From Methylorubrum populi (GTDB lineage Bacteria > Pseudomonadota > Alphaproteobacteria > Rhizobiales > Beijerinckiaceae), in contig JAQIIU010000002.1 in assembly GCA_036946625.1 (NCBI GenBank), forward strand, positions 1,116,001-1,180,000: a stretch of 64,000 nucleotides of DNA, written 5' to 3'. The notes below the pieces were generated by a model, which searched no databases, was not told the DNA's origin, and saw only the letters and a list, made by a program, of their open reading frames with translations. The translations under genes and the position numbers were made by a program. Shown here piece by piece: positions 30,050 to 38,802 of this stretch. How positions within the stretch are numbered: the first letter of the stretch is position 1; each line of letters starts with the position of its first letter.

Positions 30050-31504
30050 TGAGAGCCATGCCTTTTAAGGTGTTTTCTTAGCCATTAGCTTGGCCTTTTC
30101 GAGGACCCTGGCGGTGGCGACGTGTTTTCGGGCCGTAGCCGCCGCTACATAGGGCTTGTCGACCTTGCGCTTGGGACCACGCGGGCTGGTTGCAATCCGC
30201 CCTGGGTCGACCCGCTCCGCCAAGGCGAGCAAGCGGGCCGCGACGCTCGCCGCATCCTCCTGGCCCGTCAACACAGAGCCGTGTCCGAGCGCCACCATCA
30301 GCCCCTCGTAGCCGGCACCGATCTGACGGCTCAGGTGGAACACCGAGACCCGCGGCTCGGGCCCGTGCACCTGCTCGATGCACGCGCTCAGCAGGCTCAG
30401 CACGTTGTGGGCCAGAACGGCAGCGGCAAACCCCAGCAGGGCCGCCCGCGGACGACCCAGGCGACCGGCCTCGCTGTGCAGCACCCGTTCCATCTGCAGG
30501 AACAGACCCTCGATCCGCCAGCGTCGCCGATACACCTGCGCGATCTGCGCCGCACTGACGCTCGCCGGCAGGTTGCTCCACAGCCAGATCGTCCGGTCTC
30601 CCTCCGTCGTTGGCGCCGTCAAGCTCAGCGCGATGCGCCGCCACGCATCGCCGCTCCCCTCCAGCGTAATGCTCTGCTCACACAGTGTGCCGGTCTCGCA
30701 GGAGCCGCACGCCTGCCAATCCCCCTGCGCGCCCAGGCGGGGATGGTTGCCGTGCCGACGCACCACGAAGTGGCTGCCTGCCTCAACCAGACCCTGCAGC
30801 CAGGTCCGGACACAGAAGTGCCGATCGGCGACCCAGACCTGACCGGGCGCGGCAGCGTCCAGGAGGGCCCGGGCCAGCGCCCGTTCGTCGGCATAAGCAT
30901 CTTCGGCCGCCACCAGATCGACGGCCAGGCCGGTATCGGGATCGTAGACGACCAGGGTCTGCCCCGGCAGGGCGGCGCCGCGATGCGCGCGCAGAGGCTT
31001 CAGGCGCTTGTCGCTGCCGGGCAGATGGTTGCCGTCCAGCACGCGCAGTGCGTAGCCCGGCAGGCTCGGATGGCCGGTGCCCGCCGCGGTCATCACCGGG
31101 GCCAGTCGGGTCGCGCTGCCGCGCACGAGGGCGCGCAGCAGGTCGGGCTCGGTGCGGTTGACCTTGTCGTAGAGGGCGGGCAGCGAGACGGTCAGGTCTT
31201 CGGCTTCGCGCGCAGCGGCGTGCAACGACGAGCGCAGGCCGAGAGCGACGAGCATCGTCAGCCTGACGACAGTGGAGAACAGCAACTCCCGCGTGTATTG
31301 CCGCTGGCGATGCTGCTCGAACACCTCGTCGATCCAGCCGGCCGGCAGCGCGTGTTCCAAGGCCGTGCGGGCCATCAGGCTCGTCGGCGCATAGTTCTCG
31401 AACCGTTCAATGACGGCAGACCAGACTGGATCGGATCCTTGCAATGCTTCGCTCATTGCAAGGATATAGTTAATATAAACGAACCTTAAAAGGCATAGCT
31501 CTCA
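30050..31504 (-). mobile_element. IS4-family insertion sequence between two MITEs
   Basis: TGAGAGCCATGCCTTTTAAG at 30050 and its near-exact complement ending at 31504 form an inverted repeat with one mismatch. Including the neighbouring MITE ends it extends to about 35 bases each side. The element contains one transposase gene. The surrounding MITEs lie in the same orientation, giving a composite-transposon-like layout (29832-31721). I cannot identify a target duplication for the IS itself. Confidence 0.7.
30065..31456 (-). CDS. IS4-family transposase
   Basis: 463 residues. The DDE core is readable: ALRVLDGNHLPGSDKRLKPL (first Asp), QVWVADRHFCVRTWLQG (second Asp) and IAQVYRRRWRIEGLFLQMER (YREK-type segment with Glu), the hallmark of IS4 transposases. 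A C-terminal basic tail (SPRGPKRKVDKPYVAAATAR) follows. The ATG at 31456 is followed by MSEALQGSDPVW. The frame is uninterrupted, so it may be active, and it could also mobilise the flanking MITEs only if it recognises their ends, which differ from its own. Confidence 0.9.
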   Translation of the reverse strand: MSEALQGSDPVWSAVIERFENYAPTSLMARTALEHALPAGWIDEVFEQHRQRQYTRELLFSTVVRLTMLVALGLRSSLHAAAREAEDLTVSLPALYDKVNRTEPDLLRALVRGSATRLAPVMTAAGTGHPSLPGYALRVLDGNHLPGSDKRLKPLRAHRGAALPGQTLVVYDPDTGLAVDLVAAEDAYADERALARALLDAAAPGQVWVADRHFCVRTWLQGLVEAGSHFVVRRHGNHPRLGAQGDWQACGSCETGTLCEQSITLEGSGDAWRRIALSLTAPTTEGDRTIWLWSNLPASVSAAQIAQVYRRRWRIEGLFLQMERVLHSEAGRLGRPRAALLGFAAAVLAHNVLSLLSACIEQVHGPEPRVSVFHLSRQIGAGYEGLMVALGHGSVLTGQEDAASVAARLLALAERVDPGRIATSPRGPKRKVDKPYVAAATARKHVATARVLEKAKLMAKKTP

Positions 31505-31721
31505 GAGCCTGTTTGACTGCAGTGATCCCCTCTCGCCCCTCATCCTGAGGTGCCGCGTGAGCGGCCTCGAAGGATCCTCCAGATCCCGCGCGATTCCTGG
31601 AGCACCCTTCGAGGCCTCCGCTCCGCTCCGGCACCTCAGGATGAGGGTGGGGATGGGAGTAGGATCTTCCTCTCGCCTTGCCGTGGCCTGACGAAGACAC
31701 ATTGGCCGGTCAAACAGGCTC
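31505..31721. mobile_element. MITE of the same family, copy 3, inserted on a stop codon
   Basis: 217 bases, ends as in the other copies, with TCA duplicated at 31502-31504 and 31722-31724. The right-hand TCA is the complement of the TGA stop of the minus-strand gene beginning at 32408, so insertion landed on the stop codon and the 3-bp duplication preserved it. Confidence 0.88.
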
Positions 31722-32408
31722 TCAGTACCGGACGAAGAGGTTCAGCGACAGGATATGATCCAGCTCGACGCCGCTGGCCGGCGTCCTGGCCGTCTGGTTC
31801 ATGTAGCCGATCTCGACCGTGGACTTTCCGCCGATCGGAAGCTCCAGTCCGACGAAGGTGCGGATGCGATCGAAGCCGGCGCGGGCACCCCAGGCCGTGT
31901 CGTTCAGCGCCACGAAGATCTCCGTCCAGCCGACGGCCGAGACGCTGCCCTTCTCCTGTGTCAGCGGCATCGCGAAGCGTAGGCTCTCGCGTAAGCGGAA
32001 GCCGACGTTCCGTCCCGTGGATTGCCGCCGCTGCTCGAAACGCGTGCGAGACGAGACCTTGACGCCGGAGATCTCCCCGATTTTCCAGTCGATCTCTTGA
32101 AAGCTGCGATCCTCGACGCCGACACGGCCCGACGTGCCGTGATCTTCGACGGAGGCGTAGCCCTGATAGAGCTTGAGATCCTCGTTGACCTTCCAGCCCA
32201 CGGCCGGGCGAAGGATCGACTGGTCGAGCTGCGATATGCCGTTGCCGAAGCGGGGCTGAACCTCGGCGAAGAAGGCCGCATCGCCGATGGATCCGAACAG
32301 GGTCGTATTGATCCAGAGCTGGCCGTCATGGACGGGCTCGGCGGCAGCCCGCCCTCCTGACACCGCGAGACACAGGATCGTCAGGAGGAGGTGTGTACGT
32401 GCGATCAC
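31722..32408 (-). CDS. DUF2490-family outer-membrane-like protein
   Basis: 228 residues. It has a signal peptide (ARTHLLLTILCLAVSGGRAAA) and a beta-rich mature part with alternating aromatic strands: GQLWINTTLFGSI, FFAEVQPRFGNGISQLDQSI, LRPAVGWKVNEDLKLYQGYA, RTRFEQRRQ, and a C-terminal ILSLNLFVRY ending in an aromatic residue, as in outer-membrane barrels. This matches DUF2490. The function is unknown. The start is taken as GTG 32408, just before the signal peptide; an ATG at 32525 would add 39 residues of poor quality. The stop is the MITE's target duplication. Confidence 0.7.
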   Translation of the reverse strand: MIARTHLLLTILCLAVSGGRAAAEPVHDGQLWINTTLFGSIGDAAFFAEVQPRFGNGISQLDQSILRPAVGWKVNEDLKLYQGYASVEDHGTSGRVGVEDRSFQEIDWKIGEISGVKVSSRTRFEQRRQSTGRNVGFRLRESLRFAMPLTQEKGSVSAVGWTEIFVALNDTAWGARAGFDRIRTFVGLELPIGGKSTVEIGYMNQTARTPASGVELDHILSLNLFVRY

Positions 32409-32518
32409 GATCCACTCTCCGCCCGCGGCACCGCCCGCCGTGGCTTGCGGTGCCCTCGGTCGGAGACGGATTGTCCGCTCTCGGATTGTGCCGTCAAGCT
32501 CCCGGACCGCTGCGAACA

Positions 32519-32692
32519 GGGCCATCGCCTGAGCGGCTTCGCGGCGCGAAGAGCGCCGCGTGGAGCGGGTTTTTCCAAGACATTCGTCCTGACAGACATC
32601 GAGCGGAGCGAGAGCCTGAGCTCACGGAGGCGGGCGCCGGCGACTGAGGCCTGCAAAAAAATCAGGGGGAACGCTTCAAGCGATCGTCCTGG
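32519..32692. repeat. dispersed repeat family A, copy 2
   Basis: Matches 14290-14470 over most of its length. The 12-bp hairpin of copy 1 is here broken by substitutions. It lies upstream of trpS. Confidence 0.75.
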
Positions 32693-32805
32693 AGGAGATG
32701 CCCATCCTGCTTGACCCGCCGCCGTCGCCGGTGCCAGAACCCGCCGCTTCGAACCGGATCACGAGATCGCCTCGGCCCGGCCCTTCTCTCCAAGGACTCG
32801 CGCCG

Positions 32806-33867
32806 ATGGCCGCGTTCACCGAACTCGTGTTCTCCGGCGTCCAGCCGACCGGGAACCTGCATCTCGGCAACTATCTCGGCGCCATCAAGCGCTTCGTCGA
32901 GATGCAGGAGCGGGACGCGCACTGCCTCTACTGCGTGGTCGATCTCCACGCGATCACGCTGTGGCAGGATCCGCAGGCGCTGCGCGGCCAGATCCGCGAA
33001 GTCACCGCCGCCTTCCTCGCCGCCGGGATCGATCCGAAGCGCTCCATCGTCTTCAACCAGTCCCAGGTGCCGCAGCACGCGGAACTGGCCTGGATCTTCA
33101 ACTGCGTCGCCCGCCTCGGCTGGCTCAACCGCATGACGCAGTTCAAGGACAAGGCCGGCAAGGACCGGGAGAACGCCTCGATCGGCCTCTACGACTATCC
33201 CGTGCTGATGGCCGCCGACATCCTGGCTTACCGCGCGACCCACGTCCCCGTGGGCGAGGACCAGAAGCAGCATCTCGAACTGACCCGCGACATCGCCCAG
33301 AAGTTCAACAACGACTTCTCGCGCTCGATCCTGGCGCACGGCCACGGCGAGCAATTCTTCCCGCTCACCGAACCGCTGATCGGCGGTCCGGCGGCGCGCG
33401 TGATGTCCTTGCGTGACGGCACCAAGAAGATGTCGAAGTCGGACCCGTCCGAGTATTCGCGCATCGCGCTGACCGACGACGCCGACGCCATCGCCCAGAA
33501 GGTGCGCAAGGCCAAGACCGACCCGGAGCCTCTCCCCGCCGAGGTCGCGGGCCTCGCCGGGCGGCCCGAGGCCGACAACCTCGTCGGCATCTTCGCGGCG
33601 CTCCGCGGCATCACCCGCGACGAGGTGCTGAAGGATTTCGGCGGTGCGCAGTTCTCCAGCTTCAAGCCGGCGCTGGTCGATCTCGCCATCGAGACGCTGG
33701 CGCCGATCGGTGCCGAGATGAAGCGGCTCGTCGCCGATCCCGCCCACATCGATTCCGTCCTCGCCGACGGCGCCGAACGGGCCGGAGCGATCGCCGCGCC
33801 GACGCTGGACGCGGTCAAGGACATCGTCGGATTCGTCCGGCGCGGGCCGGTGCTTCACGCGGTCTGA
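32806..33867 (+). CDS. trpS: tryptophanyl-tRNA synthetase
   Basis: 353 residues, class Ic synthetase charging tRNA-Trp. The HIGH-type motif is in [20 protein letters not shown] (residues ~7-26), and KMSKS is in [12 protein letters not shown] (~203-214). Trp-recognition segments NFV/QSQ-type [19 protein letters not shown] and [20 protein letters not shown] are present. ATG 32806 gives the standard start and length; an upstream ATG at 32698 would add an unlikely Pro-rich extension. Confidence 0.96.
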   Translation: MAAFTELVFSGVQPTGNLHLGNYLGAIKRFVEMQERDAHCLYCVVDLHAITLWQDPQALRGQIREVTAAFLAAGIDPKRSIVFNQSQVPQHAELAWIFNCVARLGWLNRMTQFKDKAGKDRENASIGLYDYPVLMAADILAYRATHVPVGEDQKQHLELTRDIAQKFNNDFSRSILAHGHGEQFFPLTEPLIGGPAARVMSLRDGTKKMSKSDPSEYSRIALTDDADAIAQKVRKAKTDPEPLPAEVAGLAGRPEADNLVGIFAALRGITRDEVLKDFGGAQFSSFKPALVDLAIETLAPIGAEMKRLVADPAHIDSVLADGAERAGAIAAPTLDAVKDIVGFVRRGPVLHAV

Positions 33868-33879
33868 GGCGAGCCCGTC

Positions 33880-34053
33880 TCAGCGGCGCGGCTCGTCCTG
33901 GCGCAGGTGGCGGCCGTAGGCCTGCTCCTTTTCCTCGCGCTGCCTGATCAGGTCGGCATAGGCCTGCCGCATCTCGGGCGAGACGGCCACGCTCTTGCCC
34001 TTGGAGGGCTTGCGCTTGGGCGCCTTCTTGAAGGTGTCGGATGTCTCGGCCAT
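33880..34053 (-). CDS. small conserved-looking basic protein
   Basis: 57 residues: MAETSDTFKKAPKRKPSKGK, then SVAVSPEMRQAYADLIRQRE and a charged tail ending in RR. It is lysine-rich at the N-terminus, followed by one amphipathic helix. It converges on trpS with only 12 bases between the stops. I know of no function. Codon use resembles neighbouring genes and it fills the gap exactly, so I treat it as real. Confidence 0.6.
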   Translation of the reverse strand: MAETSDTFKKAPKRKPSKGKSVAVSPEMRQAYADLIRQREEKEQAYGRHLRQDEPRR

Positions 34054-34071
34054 CTGAGATCAAGTCCTCTC

Positions 34072-34187
34072 ATACCAAGCTGCAGGGAAGCCGACCGATG
34101 GTCGGCTTCCCTGCGTCCGGCGGACGCCCGCCGCCGCGCCTTCGCGCGGGCAACCGGCGATGAGTCGGGATCATCGACGGTTGGTAT
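34072..34187. repeat. dispersed repeat family D, copy 1
   Basis: Starts ATACCAAG and ends TTGGTAT. Shares CGTCCGGCGGACGCCCGCC and the CGGCGATGAG...GGGATCATCG block with 35108-35213. This copy carries a perfect 15-bp stem GCAGGGAAGCCGACC / GGTCGGCTTCCCTGC (34082-34096/34100-34114) with a 3-base loop. Confidence 0.75.
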
Positions 34188-34340
34188 CATTCGCGCGGGC
34201 CGATCCATATCGCAAACCCGGTGCCGATCGGAACAGGTCGGGCCGCTCGACTACCGAACGGGCGATCCGGCTGCTAGATGAGGACGAACCGGCGCCGAGC
34301 CGAGCGGGCCCGGCGCAGGACGACGATTTCGAGAAGGCCG

Positions 34341-34946
34341 ATGGAAAAGTTCACGACCCTGGAGGGCGTCGCCGCGCCCATGCGGATCATCAACATCGAC
34401 ACCGACCGCATCATCCCGAAGCAATATCTCAAGACGATCAAGCGCACCGGGCTCGGCGAGGGCCTTTTCTCGGAGATGCGCTACAACGACGACGGCTCGG
34501 AGAATCCCGACTTCGTTCTCAACCAGCCGGCCTACCGCAACGCCAAGACCCTCGTGGTGGGCGACAATTTCGGCTGCGGCTCCTCGCGTGAGCACGCGCC
34601 CTGGGCGCTCGCGGATTTCGGCATCCGCTGCGTGATCTCCACGAGCTTCGCCGACATCTTCTTCAACAACTGCGCCAAGAACGGCATCCTGGCGATCGTC
34701 GTCTCGCCGGAGGATCTGGAGAAGCTGTTCCAGGACGCGGAGCGCGGCGCCAACGCGACGCTGACGATCGATCTGGCCGCGCAGACCATCAAGGGGCCGG
34801 ACGGCGGCACCCTGCATTTCGACATCGACGAGGGCCGCAAGCACAACCTGCTCAACGGGCTCGACGAGATCGGCCTGACCCTGGACCGGAAGGCTGCGGC
34901 GATCGAGGCGTTCGAGGCCAAGCTCGCCCAACGCGAATGGGCCTGA
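34341..34946 (+). CDS. leuD: 3-isopropylmalate dehydratase, small subunit
   Basis: 201 residues. The swivelling domain of isopropylmalate isomerase in leucine synthesis. [20 protein letters not shown], then [20 protein letters not shown] (substrate-loop GCGSSREHA), and [20 protein letters not shown] are diagnostic. The large subunit LeuC is not in the window. The ATG follows GAGAAGGCCG. Repeat family D fills the upstream region and repeat B begins 4 bases after the stop. Confidence 0.96.
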   Translation: MEKFTTLEGVAAPMRIINIDTDRIIPKQYLKTIKRTGLGEGLFSEMRYNDDGSENPDFVLNQPAYRNAKTLVVGDNFGCGSSREHAPWALADFGIRCVISTSFADIFFNNCAKNGILAIVVSPEDLEKLFQDAERGANATLTIDLAAQTIKGPDGGTLHFDIDEGRKHNLLNGLDEIGLTLDRKAAAIEAFEAKLAQREWA

Positions 34947-34949
34947 GCC

Positions 34950-35108
34950 CGGTTGATGACTTCGGCCTCTCCTGTGTCATTGCGAGGCGAAGCCGTGGCC
35001 ATCCAGGGCGCGACCTTTCCGGACCTGTCGCGCCCTGGATCGCTTCGCTGACCGCTCGCGATGACGGAGGGTGGCCAAACCCGAGGCGATCGATCGGAAA
35101 CGGTATCA
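34950..35108. repeat. dispersed repeat family B, copy 2
   Basis: Direct copy of 19743-19901 with scattered substitutions. It starts 4 bases after the leuD stop and its last bases overlap the start of repeat D copy 2. Confidence 0.85.
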
Positions 35109-35213
35109 TACCAAGCTGCCTGGAAGCCGACCGATGCGTATCCCTTGCGTCCGGCGGACGCCCGCCTTCGCGCGGGCGACCGGCGATGAGCCGGGATCAT
35201 CGCCGGTCGGTAT
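35108..35213. repeat. dispersed repeat family D, copy 2
   Basis: ATACCAAG...GGTCGGTAT ends. Its right end encodes the last codons (H-T-D-R-R-stop) of pcp on the minus strand. It lacks the 15-bp hairpin of copy 1. Confidence 0.75.
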
Positions 35214-35832
35214 GACGGGCCGCCCTGCCCCGCAGGGCGAGCGCCCGCGCCGCCTCGGCGAAGGCCTCGGCCCACAGGTCGAGGGCCGGCCGGCGCCGCC
35301 CTCCCCCCGCCCGCGGGCGCTTCGTGCGCGGCGGCATCGGGATGTGGAGGAAGACGGCCGGGCAGCCTCGCTCCAGCACCCGGAAGTACGACGCGTTGCA
35401 CAGGTAGCGCCCGGCATCCCGAGAGGCCGCGGCATCGAGCCCGGCCCGCTTCAGCGCGATGCGCACCTGCCCGGCGGCGGGGCTCCACCGCCGTGCTGGT
35501 CCGTCCGGTTCGAAGGTGAGCGTCCGGCCCACCGCGCCGCCCGCGTCGGGGAACAGCCGGCTGACCCGGTTCACGGCGCGGATCTCGACGCAGACGCGGC
35601 GGCGGCGCGCCGCCACACCGATCATCAGCACCGCGTCGGGCTTCTTTGCCAGGGCCGGCGCGAGCTGCGTGTCGAGGGCGCCGTAGCGAGTGTCGAGCAC
35701 GAGGCAGTCCGGCGCCTGCCCGAGGATGCGGCGCAGGTGCGGCGACGCCGCGAGCCGCCGTGCGAGGCGTCCGCTCGGATTGTCGGGCACGGTCGGGAAC
35801 GGACCGAAGCCCGTGACGAGAAGGCGGCTCAC
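35197..35832 (-). CDS. pcp: pyroglutamyl-peptidase I-like cysteine peptidase
   Basis: 211 residues. It removes N-terminal pyroglutamate from peptides. The N-terminus is LLVTGFGPFPTVPDNPSGRL, the Glu region is around MIGVAARRRRVCVEIRAVNR, the catalytic Cys is in RDAGRYLCNASYFRVLE and the His in PAVFLHIPMPP. The GTG start overlaps the meaB stop, so the two are coupled. The extreme C-terminus lies inside repeat D, so the original tail has been replaced; the loss is distal to all catalytic residues. Confidence 0.85.
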   Translation of the reverse strand: MSRLLVTGFGPFPTVPDNPSGRLARRLAASPHLRRILGQAPDCLVLDTRYGALDTQLAPALAKKPDAVLMIGVAARRRRVCVEIRAVNRVSRLFPDAGGAVGRTLTFEPDGPARRWSPAAGQVRIALKRAGLDAAASRDAGRYLCNASYFRVLERGCPAVFLHIPMPPRTKRPRAGGGRRRPALDLWAEAFAEAARALALRGRAARHTDRR

Positions 35833-36818
35833 AGCCCGATCAGCGTCGCGATCGCGTCCGCCCCCGCGGCGGGCGAGTGCTCGCCGCCGGCCACGGCCTT
35901 CTCGGCTTCGGCCGTGGCCCTGCGCACCTCGGCGCTGTCGACGAGGCGCTGGTGCAGCCGCTCGTGGACGAGCGCCCACATCCACTTGACGTCCTGCTCG
36001 CGCCGCTTCCTCGCGATCTCGCCGGTGGCGGTGAGCTTGCCGCGGTGATCCTCGATGCGGGACCACAGATCATCCAGCCCCTTGCCGTGCAGGCCGGAGA
36101 TGGTGACCACCGGCGGCGTCCACGTCGCCGAGGGCGGCGTCAGGATGTGGAGCGCCGCGCGGTACTCGGAGGCGGCGGCATTGGCCCGGCGCTCGCCCTC
36201 GCCGTCGTCGGCCTTGTTGACCGCGATCATGTCGGCGAGTTCGAGGATACCCTTCTTGATGCCCTGGAGTTCGTCGCCGGCGCCGGGCAGCATCAGCACG
36301 AGGAAGAAGTCGGTGAGGTCGGCCACCGCGGTCTCGGACTGGCCCACGCCGACCGTTTCGACGAGGATCACGTCGAAGCCGGCCGCCTCGCACAGCAGCA
36401 TGGTCTCGCGGGTCTTGGCCGCCACGCCGCCGAGCGTGCCCGAGGAGGGCGAGGGACGGATGTAGGCGTTGCGGTCGATGGCGAGCCGGGCCATCCGCGT
36501 CTTGTCGCCGAGGATCGAGCCGCCGGTGCGGGTCGAGGACGGATCGACCGCGAGCACCGCCACCTTGTGCCCGGCTCCCGTCAGCAGCGAGCCGAGCGCG
36601 TCGATGGTGGTCGACTTGCCCACCCCCGGCACGCCGGTGATGCCGACCCGGATCGCCCGCCCCGTCTGCGGCAGCACCGCGTCGATCAGGGCCCGCACCG
36701 CCGCCCGGTGATCGACCCGGCGCGACTCGGCCAGGGTGATGGCGCGGGCGAGCGCCGCGCGGTCGCCGGCCAGCAGTCGCTTGCGGATCTGGTCCATGTC
36801 GGGGAGGGGCGCGCTCAT
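35829..36818 (-). CDS. meaB: MeaB, G3E GTPase protecting B12-dependent acyl-CoA mutase
   Basis: 329 residues. MeaB binds methylmalonyl-CoA mutase and gates cofactor loading and repair. G1/P-loop is GVPGVGKST (residues 62-70). VLAVDPSSTRTGGSILGDKT is the ArgK/MeaB signature, LVETVGVGQSE is G3, and the guanine motif is AVNKADD. The C-terminal helical dimerisation arm (REQDVKWMWALVHERLHQRL) is intact. meaA/ecm and pccB are in the window; methylmalonyl-CoA mutase itself is not. The downstream pcp overlaps by 4 bases. Confidence 0.95.
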   Translation of the reverse strand: MSAPLPDMDQIRKRLLAGDRAALARAITLAESRRVDHRAAVRALIDAVLPQTGRAIRVGITGVPGVGKSTTIDALGSLLTGAGHKVAVLAVDPSSTRTGGSILGDKTRMARLAIDRNAYIRPSPSSGTLGGVAAKTRETMLLCEAAGFDVILVETVGVGQSETAVADLTDFFLVLMLPGAGDELQGIKKGILELADMIAVNKADDGEGERRANAAASEYRAALHILTPPSATWTPPVVTISGLHGKGLDDLWSRIEDHRGKLTATGEIARKRREQDVKWMWALVHERLHQRLVDSAEVRRATAEAEKAVAGGEHSPAAGADAIATLIGL

Positions 36819-36964
36819 GGTCTCTTCATGCCGGTGCCGCGGGCGGGCGTCGAGTGCTCAAAGCCCCATTCGTGCCCCGCCACGGCCAAGATCGTGGGTG
36901 AAGGAAAGGCGCCCAGCGCCGGCCTGCCACCGGGGCGGGCCATTTCGGGGATCGAACACCGGCC

Positions 36965-37999
36965 ATGCAGCCCTCCGACGCGACCCGCCGCTCCCTCCTG
37001 CGCCTGATGGGCCTGGCCGGCGCGGCCGGCCTCTCCCCCGCCCTGTCGGGCTGCGTCATGGACGGCCTCGCCACCGGGGCCGTGGCCGAGACGCAATCGG
37101 CCCTCGACGTCAGTCCGGTCCTCCTCGTCGCCACGACCCGCCGCCCGGCGTCCGGCAACCCGCCCACGGCGCCGTATTTCGGCTCCGAGCGCGGCCGGGG
37201 CTTGAGCTTTGCCGAAGTGCACATGTCCGCGCCCGACCGCTCCCTGATCGGCAAGGTCTCGGCGGTGGTCGGCGGCGATTGGGGAATCCGCTCCGTCGGC
37301 GAGGTGACGACGGGACCGGGCGCGGCGGCCGCCTTCGCCCAGGCCGCCTTCGGCCGCGACGTGCTGATCTACGTCCACGGCTATCGCGAGAGCTTCGAAT
37401 CGGCCGCGCTCAGCGCCGCGATGCTCTCCGACGGTATCCGCTTCGCCGGCGCCTCGGCCCTGTTCACCTGGCCGTCCGCCGCGGCGACCTTCGATTACGG
37501 CTACGACCGCGAGAGCGCCCTGTGGTCCCGCGACGCCTTCGAGGATCTGTTGAAGACGCTGGCGACCACGCCGAGCGGCGGGCGTATCCACATCGTCGCC
37601 CACTCCATGGGCACGCTGCTGACGCTGGAGACGCTGCGCATGCTGCGTTACGAGGCCGGCGAGGCGGCGGTCGCCCGGATCGGCGCGGTGGTGCTGGCCG
37701 CGCCCGACATCGACATCGACCTGTTCGCCAACGGTGTCGAGCGCCTGGGGCCGGACGCCAAGCGCATCACCGTGATCTCGGCGACCAACGACCGGGCGCT
37801 CGAAATCTCCGGCGCCATCGCGGGCGGCATCGTCCGCGCGGGCGCCGCCGACCGGAAGCGCCTGGAGGCGCTCGGCGTGCGCGTGGCCGACGCGTCCGAC
37901 TACGGCGGCGGCCTGTTCAACCACGACCTGTTCCTGTCGAACCGCGAGGTACAGGGCGTGGTGAGGCGGGCGATCGCGCGGGGAAGCAGCGGAGCCTGA
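36965..37999 (+). CDS. lipoprotein alpha/beta hydrolase (DUF900 type)
   Basis: 344 residues. A twin-Arg-like start (TRRSLLRLMGLAGAAG) leads to a lipobox LSGC with Cys at residue 30. The hydrolase core has the HG oxyanion strand VLIYVHGYRESFESAA, the nucleophile elbow VAHSMGT (Ser), Asp in the SATNDRALEIS region and His in GLFNHDLFLSNREV. DUF900 proteins are putative esterases of unknown substrate. Divergent from meaB with 146 bases between the starts. Confidence 0.8.
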   Translation: MQPSDATRRSLLRLMGLAGAAGLSPALSGCVMDGLATGAVAETQSALDVSPVLLVATTRRPASGNPPTAPYFGSERGRGLSFAEVHMSAPDRSLIGKVSAVVGGDWGIRSVGEVTTGPGAAAAFAQAAFGRDVLIYVHGYRESFESAALSAAMLSDGIRFAGASALFTWPSAAATFDYGYDRESALWSRDAFEDLLKTLATTPSGGRIHIVAHSMGTLLTLETLRMLRYEAGEAAVARIGAVVLAAPDIDIDLFANGVERLGPDAKRITVISATNDRALEISGAIAGGIVRAGAADRKRLEALGVRVADASDYGGGLFNHDLFLSNREVQGVVRRAIARGSSGA

Positions 38000-38120
38000 C
38001 GCCGCGCCCATCGACGAATCCGGTGCGGGCACCTACAAGCGCCGCCGAACCCGGCCAGTCCGGCCCGGGTTTTCCGCGAGAGCCGCAGGCCGGCCCGTGG
38101 CTCCTTCCCCTCCTCCGAGG

Positions 38121-38474
38121 ATGTTCCCGATGTTCACGCTCGAGATCGACGGCACGGCGATCGCGGTCATCAACGGCGACGAGGCGACCGCCCGCGACCT
38201 GTTCACCTGCGACGGCTTCAAGGACGACATCCGCACGATGACGACCGCCGGCCGTCCGATCTGGAACGGCACTTCGGCGCTCACCGTGCGCAAGGCCCGC
38301 GAGGACGAGATCGAGGAGTTCGAGGACGCCCTCGCCGCCGATGACGGCGAGGGCGATTTCGAGACCGACGCGCATCACGCAGGCGAAACCGACAGCGGCG
38401 CCGACGACGAGGAGGAGGCCGACATCGTCTTCCTCGTGGACATCGACGACGAGGATCAGCCGCTCGACGCGTGA
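38121..38474 (+). CDS. small acidic hypothetical protein
   Basis: 117 residues. The first ~60 residues form a compact alpha/beta segment (MFTLEIDGTAIAVINGDEAT, FTCDGFKDDIRTMTTAGRPI); the C-terminal half is very acidic (DEEEADIVFLVDIDDEDQPL). I recognise no characterised family. CGAGG lies just before ATG 38121; ATG 38130 (MFTLEI) is an alternative start. Follows the hydrolase gene by 121 bases. Confidence 0.65.
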   Translation: MFPMFTLEIDGTAIAVINGDEATARDLFTCDGFKDDIRTMTTAGRPIWNGTSALTVRKAREDEIEEFEDALAADDGEGDFETDAHHAGETDSGADDEEEADIVFLVDIDDEDQPLDA

Positions 38475-38582
38475 GACGGCGGCTCCCTGTCGGCGCCGAG
38501 GCCGACGGGTGACGTTCGATCCTGCCGAAGCGCGCGGTGCTGGATGGCTTCGCCTGACGGCTCGCAAGGACGGTGTGGGCCT

Positions 38583-38742
38583 TATACCGTTTCCGCTTGA
38601 TCGCTTCGGGTTTGCCCGCCCTCCGTCATCGCGAGCGGCCGCGAAGCGATCCAGGGCGCGACAGGTCCGGAAAGGGCGCGCCCTGGATTGCCACGGCTTC
38701 GCCTCGCAAGGACGCAGGACAGGCCGAAGTCATCAACCGGAT
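38583..38742. repeat. dispersed repeat family B, copy 3 (inverted)
   Basis: Inverted relative to copies 1 and 2. It is flanked by further short fragments of the same family at about 38538-38575 and 38757-38805. Together these fill the gap 38475-38802, which holds no gene. Confidence 0.85.
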
Positions 38743-38802
38743 ATCGTATTACTCCTCCGTCATTGCGAGGCTCGGCGCAAGCAATCCAGGGCGCGACGGC
38801 GA

